Assembly: GCF_000005505.3 (NCBI RefSeq)
Contig: NC_016131.3
Coordinates: 59,381,355 to 59,445,354, forward strand
DNA length: 64,000 nt
Reading direction: 5' to 3'
Source of the DNA: Brachypodium distachyon
Lineage: Eukaryota; Streptophyta; Magnoliopsida; Poales; Poaceae
The position numbers and the translations under genes are program-made. Each line of letters opens with the position of its first letter. Position 1 is the first letter of the stretch. The notes under the pieces were generated by a model. The model was not told where the DNA came from. It was given only the letters and a program-made list of their open reading frames with translations, and did no database searches. Below are positions 55,617-64,000 of the stretch, piece after piece.

Positions 55617-57838
55617 TCATCCTCCGGGAGAGCCTCCCCTTTCAAATAGCGGGCGATCTCTCCCTGCCGGCTGGGGGGCGACTGAAGGAGCCAGTTGCTT
55701 CTGACAGAACACCCCTGCCGGAGGCTTCCGGCGCTCTGCTGCCATCTTGGCCAGCTCGTCAGCAGCGAAGTTTTCCTTCTGCTTGACGTGTTCGAAACGC
55801 AAACCCTTGAACTTCCGTTCCAGCTTGCGGACCTCCTCCACGTACGGCGCCATTTGAGGGCAATCGTAGTCCTTGTTCACCTGGTTGATCACAAGCTGGG
55901 AATCACCGCGAACAACCAGGCGCTTAATGCTGGGAATCACCTGGTTCACCTGCTTGCCCGCAGCCCGGCAAGCAGGCCTTCGTACTCCGCCGTGTTGTTG
56001 GTGGAGTTAGCGAAGTCGAGTTGGACGGCGAACGGCAGCTGGTCCCTTGTGGGTGATTCGATGACGACCCTAGCCCCCGCTCCCTGGAGACTGAACGCAC
56101 CGTCGAAGTAGAGGACCCAGTGGCCCTCGTCCAGCTTGCCGGGAAGGTCGGTCTCCGACTCAGTTTCTTCTACGCCCGTGGAGGTCCACTCCATGATGAA
56201 GTCCGCCAGGGCCGTGCTCTTGATGCTTTTGGAGTTGGTGAAGTGGAGGTCAAACTCCGACAGCTCCATCCTCCATTCGGCCACCCTCCCGGTGGCTTCA
56301 CGGTTGGTGAGGGTCCTCTCGAGGCAGAACCCGGACACCACCGTGACGCGGTGCGCCTGGAAGTAGTGGCGCAGCTTGCGGGACGCAAGGAGAATCCCCA
56401 GAAGGAGTTTTTGTACTTGCGGGTACCTTGTCCGCGCGTCGCGCAGCACCGTACTAACGAAGTATACCGGGCGCTGCACCAACCGCTTCCGCGGCGCCGG
56501 GGTTGCCGGCTCGGGGTCGGTCCTTGGGTTCGTGGCGGTTGCCGGGGGCCGCTCCGCCCCCTGCCCCGCAGCCCCAGTCCCCGGGACGTCTTCCTCCCTC
56601 TCGGCAACCAGCACCGAGCTGACCACCTGGTCAGTCGCCGCTAAGTAGAGTAGCAACGGCTCGCCCAACCTGGGGGCGACGAGGATGGGCGGTGACCTCA
56701 GGTATCGCTTGAGTTCCTGGAGCGCCGCCTCGGCCTCGGCAGTCCAGTCGACTGGACCCTTCTTCTTCATTACCCGGAAGAAAGGCAGGGCACGCTCGCC
56801 CAGCCTGGAGATGAAGCGTCCAAGCACGGCAACGCAGCCGTTGAGGTGCTGGACATCTTTCACCTTGCGGGGGGCCTCCATCTTCTCGATGGCTTCTATT
56901 TTGATCAGGTTGGCCCGTATCCCCCGGTGTGAAACCAAGAAACCCAGAAGCTGCCCGGAGTTGACACCGAAGGTGCACTTATCAGGGTTCAGCTTGAGCT
57001 TGATCTTGCGGAGGTTGTCAAATGTCTCCCGCAGGTCATCAATCAGCGAGCCCCCACGCTTCGATTTGATGACGATGCCATCCATGTAGGCCTCCGCGTT
57101 GCGGCCTAGCTGGCGCCCCAAACATTCTCGCAGGGCGCGCTGCGAGAGATGCCCGATGTCGCCACAATTGAAGCAATCTCGGGAGAGATGCCCGATGTCG
57201 CCACAATTGAAGCAGGCGCCGGCGGCGCGGCGCTCCTCGTGGCGCTGCTCCCGCCGCTGCTTGATCCCTTGCAGGACGCGGCAACTCTGTGCGTCGTGGG
57301 TGGAGTTGCTGTGGATAGGACAGCGGGGCGTGACGCCTTGCTTCCCGCCAGATTCTCCCCCCGGCGAGGCCTTCTTCGTGGGCCTCGCAGCAGGAGCCCC
57401 CGAGTCCGCAGCGAGGACTTGCTTCCCGCTGCGCTTACGGGAACCCTTCTTCGGCGAGCCCTCGCCAGGGCTCGCGGCAGCCTGGGCTGCCAGCTCGGGT
57501 GCTAGGCGCCCCTCCTCGGCCGTGGCGCACTTGTGTGCCAAGGCGTACAAGTCCTGCGTCGTCCGGATCCGATGCGTGCTCAGCTTCTCATGCATCTTGG
57601 GATCACGGATGTTGATGGCGAAGGTGTTAATGATGGCGGCCGCCTCCGCCTCCGAGATAGAATAGGAGAGATTGGAGAAGCGGTTGACGAAGGCCCGCAA
57701 CGTCTCTCCCGGTTTTTGCACGATGGTGTGCAGCTCCGCCATGGTTCCCGGGCGCTTATAGCCGCCCTGGAACACGCTCACGAACTGCTCGCGCAGGTCT
57801 GCCCACGTGGCTCGGGATTCTCTTGAGCTCCCGACTCA
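55617..57838 (-). pseudogene. Tat-Y gag-RT-RNase H fusion (internal deletion)
   Basis: The 611-residue frame (57781-55946) opens in capsid (FVSVFQGGYKRPGTMAEL, WADLREQ just upstream) and passes through a basic linker to a zinc knuckle CFNCGDIGHLSRDC and a repeated FNCGDIGHLS. It then jumps in frame to the RT part QRALRECLG...AYMDGIVIKSK, the RT connection and first RNase H (PVYFVSTVLRDARTRYPQ), and the second, archaeal-type RNase H (WVLYFDGAFSLQGAGARVV, NTAEYEGLLAGLRA). The protease and most of RT are absent. The RT active site reads YMDG in place of Y-x-D-D. After a frame change at about 55950, the rest of RNase H (GDSQLVINQVNKDY, DELAKMAAERR) runs to about 55617. The dual RNase H arrangement is known for Tat elements. 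The protein is catalytically dead for reverse transcription. Confidence 0.88.
57144..57221 (-). repeat. 39-bp duplication of the zinc knuckle
   Basis: GAGAGATGCCCGATGTCG occurs at 57144 and 57183, period 39 bp (13 codons). It makes two overlapping knuckles that share one Cys; the second lacks its last Cys because the RT junction follows. Confidence 0.9.
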
Positions 57839-57923
57839 GGTCGCACGTCGTGCGACCGCGTGTGCGCCGCTGGGGCCTCACGCGGGTCTATGCGTGAATC
57901 ACCAGCCCGCTTGGGGGGCATAA
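57826..57923 (-). pseudogene. Tat-Y gag leader
   Basis: ATG at 57923, MPPKRAGDSRIDPREAPAAH, about 40 codons. It is deleted straight into the capsid at about 57840 and out of frame with it (leader frame ends at TGA 57781-57783). The homologous leader at 40983 continues with a P-rich region that is missing here. Confidence 0.75.
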
Positions 57924-58012
57924 TGACAAGGCTCGTCGACGAAGGAGAGTGAGGCCGATGCCGATGGGAAATTCTGCTGCCGTCGATCTCCGGCGCTGTC
58001 CACTCCCGTGCC

Positions 58013-58031
58013 CCCAACCTGGCGCGCCAAC
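58013..58031 (-). other. Primer-binding site, Tat-Y
   Basis: TTGGCGCGCCAGGTTGGGGG immediately after the LTR end on the minus strand. TGGCGCGCCAGGT is the usual PBS type of grass Tat elements. The tRNA was not assigned. Confidence 0.7.
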
Positions 58032-58032
58032 T

Positions 58033-58983
58033 TGCGGACACGTGCTCCGACACCAGGGGCGTGCAGCCACGTCCCCCTTTTAGGTTCGGCAGGGGCGTCT
58101 GGGGCGGAGACCCGGTTATCGCCGGCATGGCCGATGAGGCCCTATGGGGCCGGTGAGACCAAGTGCCAAGAGGGCGTGCTAGTACCAAAACAAATGCACA
58201 CCCGTTTTTAACCCAGGTTCGGGCCACCCGGAGGTGTAAAACCCTACGTCCTGCCTGTCTGAACTGATATTGATTGCGGATAAAGCATTTACAAGTTTTT
58301 GCCGAGCTAGTTCCCGGGCTTCCTCTCAATGGCTGAGTACTCCTTACTATTCTCTGTTTTCTATCTACTGGAACCGACTGACCAACTCGCTATCCTCCTA
58401 ACTGTCTGACCCGTCAACCCTGTAACCCCCTTGACCGTTGGCATGGGTCCTCCTTTTATACACAAGGGGATGCCACATGTGCCACGGTGCATGGGCTACA
58501 AGTGTCCAACGGGGAGGCACGCAACTCTCCCTGGTGAGCTGGTGGCATGCATGGGTGCCACCTCCGCTGCTAGGGGCCTAAGACCCTAGGGTAGGATTGG
58601 ACAACCACTGTTCCTTGGATCGGACGGGTAACTACCCGTCGGTCGGCTCGTTTACTGAGCCGCGTGCCTTACTCCTTGCCTTGGTGGGACCGCGCGTTCC
58701 GCGCCCGTCACGCGCCCGTGTGGCGCTGTCCAGTGGGCCCCACGACCCGAGGCGGGGGCACGTGTCCGGGAACCCCCAGTCCCCGCAAGTCGGCCCGCCC
58801 GGGCCCAGCGCACCCGGGAGGTGCCTAAGCGGGAATATTCCCAGAAGCCCCGCTAAACCCTTTCGGGCTGCGAGCTTCCCGAGAAGCTCGTCGGCGCTCC
58901 CCGGGATGAGACCTTCCCGGGAACCCGGGGGAGGGGCCCACGCGTCGCGCAGCGGTGGTACCCCGGGTGCCACTGGTGCGACA
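58033..58983 (-). repeat. Tat-Y 5' LTR
   Basis: TGTCGCACCAGTGGC at 58983 to GTGTCCGCA at 58033, 951 bp. A TATA box lies at 58454-58461 (TATAAAAGG on the minus strand). Right flank CAACC; no partner duplication can be tested because the 3' LTR is absent. Confidence 0.88.
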
Positions 58984-60146
58984 CAACCATACAATTCAAT
59001 ACAAGCAATCAAATAAAAATATGCCATGCACATGATGCAACCCACAAATAACACGTTTAGTGATTTAAATCTACGCGGTGAGTTGTTAGGATCATGTTCA
59101 TGGTGTGGAGAAAGGAAATCATTAAACAAAACAAGTTTAATCCATTTTAAGTTAGATTATGCTAAATTTGGTGATACATTCATTTTTATACATAAACAGT
59201 TTTTCTTCTGGTTCCACTGGGTAGAGGGTGCCTCTAAGAAATTTTAGGAGTGGATAAATCATCCAAAATAATTTTAAGTAAATTTTTAAGTGAATACGTT
59301 CATAGTTAAGCATTCTGTCGCTTGGTCCTGTTTCAGTTGTCCAAAACTGAAAATAAACTGTGCCAAAAGATTCTACATTCCATGAGGATTCCAAAAAGGT
59401 GCAGTTCGTCAAATTTGGCCAAACGGTTCAAAACTTATGAGCGTTTGAAGTTCCAGGGGTTTTTCTGCAATTTTACCATTTAATTCATCCGGAAACAAAT
59501 TTTACATTTTATTACATGACACGTGTCGTCCTCTGATTCGCCGGTACCGGTTCGAGGTCTAATTAAAAGATGGCCGTCCGAACTTACTTAAAACAAGATG
59601 GACGGTTGTGATCAAAAGATACCCCTTCGTTTTAATCAATCTAATCTCGGCCGTTGGCCGAGATCCTACGGTCCAGGGCGACCATGCTCACCTCCGGTGA
59701 GCCAAGGGCTCCGGCGGCGAGATCGGGCGGCGGCGGCGTCACAGGCGGGCGGCGCGCGGGTGCTTCGACGGTCCTCGGACTCGGGGGAGGTGCCGATGAG
59801 GGGCGGCACGGTGCGGCGAAGTCGGTGACGCAGTCGGGGCGACGAGACGGAACCGGGAACGACGCCTACGACGACGATGAGAGGCGGCGGCACCGGTGAA
59901 ACTCCGGCGAGCTCGGGCGGAGGGCGTCCGGGGGCTACGAGGCACCAAAACCGAAACCGTTCGCGTCAAAACGAGCGCAAGCTCGAGGGGAGAAGGAAAT
60001 TGATGGGTTCCGAGTCTTTTTATCACCGGTGCGGCGATGGCGAGGTCGAGACCGGCGGCGGCGGCGGCAACTCCGGTGAGGAATTACGGCGGCTTGGGAG
60101 CGAGTGGAGTGAGGGGGTGCGGGGGAAAAGAGAGAGGGGCAGCCCT

Positions 60147-60154
60147 CTTTATAG
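60147..60154 (-). promoter_or_regulatory. TATA box in Tekay LTR fragment
   Basis: CTATAAAG on the minus strand, about 750 bp from the LTR start, at the same relative position as at 15274. Confidence 0.45.
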
Positions 60155-60253
60155 TGGCGCGAGGGGGTCTTAAAGCCGGGCTCTAAATCGCACAATGAAG
60201 GCGACACATAAAGACGGCGCTCGCAAGATTCGCGGCCTGAGGTTGAAGACGAC

Positions 60254-60278
60254 CTGACAGGTGGGTCCCACCTGTCAG
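60254..60278. promoter_or_regulatory. TCP-type palindrome
   Basis: CTGACAGGTGGG T CCCACCTGTCAG, perfect arms of 12 bp; the central base differs from 21039. Confidence 0.62.
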
Positions 60279-60896
60279 TGTCCGTAGGCTGCGGGCGGCG
60301 ATGCCGGGCCGGGCGGGCGAGCTGCGGGGCGGGCTCACGGGCGGCGGCGGGGCGGGCGCGTGCACGAGCGCGACTGGACCGGTTCGGCCCATTTGGCCGG
60401 GCCGGTCCGGTTTCTTCTTTTTTTGTTCTTTTTCTTTTCTGCTTCTTTTTTTTTCTGTTTTTCCTTTATATCTTTTGATTTTGAACTCCAAATGACATCA
60501 GATAAATTCCAGAAAATTTGTAAAATCATATCCTTTAATGCCATAGCATCTGGGACTTGATTTCCTCCAAAAACAAAATTATTAAAAATAGTTTTGCTTA
60601 TATAATTGCCTCTAGTGCAATATTATTTAAAACAAAATAGTTTTTCAACTCCAAAATAAATTCTAAAGATTATGGGGTAGCTTATCTTATTGCATTCAAC
60701 CCTTTCTATTGTTTTCAACCCCATGGGTTGATAAATTCCAAAGAGATGCAAGGTAAAAGTTTAAAAGGGTAAAAGGTTTAATAAAAGGTTTTAAATTTTA
60801 AATCTTTGGTTTTAAGGGTACTCAAAATGCATAATTGGTATGATGCTGATGAGTGCAAATGCATGATGCCAAGTTTGGGAAAATTGGGATGTTACA

Positions 60897-63800
60897 CTGA
60901 ACTTCTTCCGAATCTTGTCAAGGTATGTACTTTGCCATAGCCCAATTAAGCGTTTCGATCTATCTCTATAGATTTTGAAAATATAAGCTGCTTCACCCAG
61001 GTCCTTCATTGAAACTTACTGTTTAAGTAACCCTTTACACTTTTCAAAAGTTCTATATCGTTTCCAATCAGCAATATGCCATCCACATGTAGTATTAGAA
61101 ATGCTACAAAGCTCCCACTCACTTTCTTGTAGATACAAGCTTCTCCATAAGTTTGGACAAATCCAAACCCTTTGATCACCTCATCAAAGCGGAGATTCCA
61201 ACTTCGGGACGCTTGCTTCAATCCATAAATGGACCGTTGAATTTTGCATACCTTGCCAGCATCCTTAGGATCAACAAAACCCTTGGGTTGCACCATGTAC
61301 AACCCTTCCTCCAGGTTTCCATTAAGGAACGCGGTTTTGACATCCATCTGCCAGATTTCATAGTCGAAAAATGCAGCAATTGCTAACATAATCCTAAAAG
61401 ACTTTAGCATCGCTACGGGTGAGAAAGTCTCATCGTAGTCAACTCCTTGAATTTGTCGAAAACCTTTTGCGACAAGTCGAACTTGATAGACGGTCACATT
61501 ACCATCAACGTCTGTCTTCTTCTTGGTGACCCACTTGTTCTCAACGGCCTTGCGGTCATTGGGTAAGTCCACCAAAGTCAATACTTGGTTTTCGTACATG
61601 GATCCCATTTCGGATTTCATGGCTTCTAGCCATTTGTCGAAATCTGGGCTCATCATTGCTTCATCATACGTCGCAGGGTCATCGTTCTCAACTACCATGA
61701 CATTCATGACGGGAACGTACAGATCAACAGATGTATGTGTCCTTGTTGACCTACGAAGTGTGGTAGTATCCTCTTTCGGAGTTTCATGATCCTCATCATT
61801 AGTTCCCTCTTCATTTGGTGAAGTCAACACCGGAACAGTTTCCGACGCTGCGCCACTCGCCATTTCATGAAGATAAGGTTCAATAACCTCGTCGAGTTCT
61901 ACCTTCCTACTACTCACACCTTTCGAGAGAAACTCCTTCTCCAAAAAGGATCCATTCTTGGCAACGAAAAGTTTGCCTTCGGATCTGTGATAGAAGGTGT
62001 ACCCAATTGTTTCTTTAGGGTATCCTATGAAGACGCATTTTTCCGCTTTGGGTTCGAGTTTATCAGGCTGAAACTTCTTCACATAAACATCGCATCCCCA
62101 AAATTTTAGAAATGACAGCTTAGGTTTCTTGCCAAACCATAATTCATATGGTCTCGTTTCAACGGATTTAGATGGTGCCCTATTTAAAATGATTGCAGCT
62201 GTCTCTAGTGCATGACCCTAAAACGATAGTGGCAAATCTGTAAGAGACATCATAGACCGTACCATATCCAATAAAGTCCGATTACGACGTTCGGATACAC
62301 CATTACGCTGTGGTGTTCCGGCAGGCGTGAGTTGTGAAACTATTCCACATTGTTTCATATGTGAGCCAAACTCGTAACTTAAATATTCACCTCCACGATC
62401 GGATCGTAGAAATTTAATCTTTCTATTACGATGATTTTCCACTTCACTCTGAATTTCTTTGAACTTTTCAAATGTTTCAGACTTGTGTTTCATTAAGTAA
62501 ATATACCCATATCTACTTAAATCATCTGTGAAAGTAACGAAGTAACGATATCCTCCGCGTGCTAACACACTCATTGGACCGCACACATCAATATGTATGA
62601 TTTCCAATAAGTCAGTCGCCTGCTCCATTGTCCTGGAAAACGGGGTTCTAGTCATCTTGCCCATAAGGCATGGTTCACATGTCTCAAATGATTCATAATC
62701 AAGTGATTCCAGGAGTCCATCAGAATGGAGCTTCTTCATGCGTTTAACACCAATATGACCTAAGCGGCAATGCCACATGTATGCAGCAATATCATCATTC
62801 AACTTAATTCTTTTGGCATTCACATTATGAACATGTGAATCACTACAATCAAGATTCAAAAGAAATAAACCATTCTTCTCAGGAGCATGACCATAAAAGA
62901 TACTATTCATATATATTGAACAACCATTGTTCTCAAACTGGAATGAATAACTGTCTCGCATTAAACAAGATCCACAAATAATGTTCATGCTTAACGCAGG
63001 CACCAAATAACCATTATTAAGGTTCATAACTAATCCCGATGGTAAACGGAGAGGTAGCGTCCCGATGGTGATCACATCAACTTTTGATCCATTGCCGACG
63101 CGCATCGTCACCTCATCCCTTGCTAGTTGTCGCTTATTCCTTAGCTCTTGTTTCGAGTTACATATGTTAGCAACCGAACCAGTATCAAATACCCAGGCGC
63201 TACTGCGAGTACTAGTAAGGTACACATCAATAACGTGTATATAAAATATACCTTTGTTCACAAGCCCGTTCTTCTTATCCGCCAGATATTTTGGGCAGTT
63301 GCGCTTCTAGTGTCCAGTGCCCTTGCAATAAAAACACTCAGTATCTGGCTTGGGGCCAGCCTTGGTCTTCTTCTTAGGCGTGGCAACAGATTTGCCGCCC
63401 TTCTTGAAGTTACCCTTTGACTTGCCTTTCTTGCCTTTCTTGAAATTAGTGGTTTTATTGACCATCAACACTTGATGTTCCTTTTTTATCTCTACTTCAG
63501 CAGTTTTGAGCATTGACAAAAACTCAGGGAGAGACTTCTTCACGCCCTGCATGTTATAGTTCATCACAAAGCTCTTGTAGCTTGGAGGAAGTGATTGGAG
63601 AACGTGATGAATTCCTATCTCATTGGGGATCGTTATTCCGAGAGCTATGAGTTTATCCGCATACCCAGACATTCTGAGTACGTGCTCGCTAACGGAGGTA
63701 TTCTCCACCATCATGCAGCTAAAGAACTTTTCTGAAGCTTCATAACTTTCTACGGCAGCATGGGTATCGAAAATCATTTTCAATTCTCCCATTGTATCAT

Positions 63801-64000
63801 AAGCGTTGCTGTTCACGAAACGCTTTCGCAGCTCCGGCTCAAGTCCATACAAAATGCTGCAATGAACTAAACTGTGATCCTCCTTGTGAGTCAGGAAAAC
63901 ATTTTTCTCTTCCTCGGGAGCATCATCAGCGGGCGGGGCACCCAACGGTGCTTCAAGCATATAGCTCTTTTGAGCAGCATTGAGAAGAATCCTCAGGTTA
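60897..64000 (-). pseudogene. Angela/Tork-like Ty1/copia gag-pol, partial
   Basis: One frame enters from beyond 64000 (…NLRILLNAAQKSY) and runs left. Gag (LGAPPADDAPEEE, TLKQ-type middle), a knuckle CFYCKGTGH..C split by TAG at 63307-63309, protease DTGS (about 63180), pre-integrase HCRLGH (about 62760), integrase D (IHIDVCGP), D (LRSDRGG) and E (GVSERRNR), a TAG at 62218-62220, then RT (KARLVAKGF-type) with HVDGILLIGND at the active site. A frameshift near 61008 and a break at 60897 (…DKIRKKFS) end it at the Tekay LTR. Both TAGs stand where a Trp is usual. The RT site has Gly for the second Asp. RNase H and both LTRs are outside or lost. Confidence 0.9.

Larger units (their letters stand above)
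49639..58983 (-). mobile_element. Tat-Y: Tat-lineage Ty3/gypsy element, minus strand
   Basis: In element order: 5' LTR (58983-58033), PBS (58031-58013), gag leader, gag-RT-RNase H fusion, integrase to 54433, 3' region (54432-52102) and the antisense gene (49639-52101, plus strand). The 3' LTR and the start of the antisense gene are lost at the joint with a Tekay LTR. It is inverted relative to Tat-X. Confidence 0.85.
58984..60896 (-). repeat. Tekay LTR fragment, minus strand
   Basis: It ends at 60896 with GGGATGTTACA and has the U3 features (TGGGTCC palindrome, CCGGACCGGCCC at about 60390). It is cut at 58984 by the Tat-Y LTR, with about 1.3 kb of the LTR 3' part missing. It is more diverged from the other Tekay LTRs in this window. 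The left partner on the far side of Tat-Y is not identifiable. Confidence 0.85.

Noticed and set aside
1..64000. CRISPR, prokaryotic operon, tRNA or rRNA genes
   Set aside because: No spaced direct repeats, no ribosome-binding sites and no RNA gene motifs; all gene content is eukaryotic retroelement type.

Overview
The window is a block of nested, mostly broken LTR retrotransposons. It fits an intergenic region of a grass (Poaceae) chromosome. The evidence is the element families (chromodomain Ty3/gypsy of the Tekay/Del type with 3.2-kb TGTAACATCCC LTRs, Tat-lineage Ty3/gypsy, SIRE/Maximus-like and Angela/Tork-like Ty1/copia), a FAR1/MULE-type zinc-knuckle fragment, and the mix of CpG-rich LTR tracts with AT-rich spacer. 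The species cannot be named from the sequence. I found no host single-copy gene, tRNA, rRNA or CRISPR array.

Layout. 1-1184: end of a zinc-knuckle (FAR1/Mutator-like) ORF beside three 121-bp tandem repeats. 1185-1828: LTR on the minus strand. 1829-20452: Tekay-1, a plus-strand chromovirus split four times. Its 5' LTR is interrupted by a copia LTR scrap (3103-4247) and a SIRE-like copia (4248-9879). Its gag and protease each carry a minus-strand solo Tekay LTR with perfect 5-bp target duplications (12822-15975, AGTGA; 16445-19686, TTTCT). Its RT is cut at 20452 by Tekay-2. 20453-32644: Tekay-2, the best preserved element, with an intact extra ORF before gag, a gag-pol frame broken only by TAG codons, and a duplicated integrase. 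32645-44971: Tat-X (plus), an integrase remnant, a repeat-rich 3' region, an antisense intron-containing gene and a 3' LTR. It is itself broken by a solo copia LTR and by a patchwork of Tat and Tekay scraps. 44991-45797: another LTR. 45798-49638: Tekay 3' end, short LTR, leader fragment and LTR fragment fused by deletions. 49639-58983: Tat-Y (minus), the inverted counterpart of Tat-X, with gag, RT and RNase H fused by deletion, a near-complete integrase and the same antisense gene with two recognisable introns. 58984-60896: part of a Tekay LTR. 60897-64000: Angela/Tork-like copia on the minus strand, running off the right edge.

The genes do not work together as a host pathway. Each set is a retrotransposon life-cycle kit (Gag capsid and nucleocapsid, protease, RT-RNase H, integrase). 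The parts outside the standard kit are the most interesting: the coiled-coil ORF upstream of gag in Tekay, and, in Tat, a spliced antisense gene plus a TATA-bearing tandem-repeat region between pol and the 3' LTR. Most internal damage is C-to-T type TAG codons, deletions with short microhomology, and solo-LTR formation.
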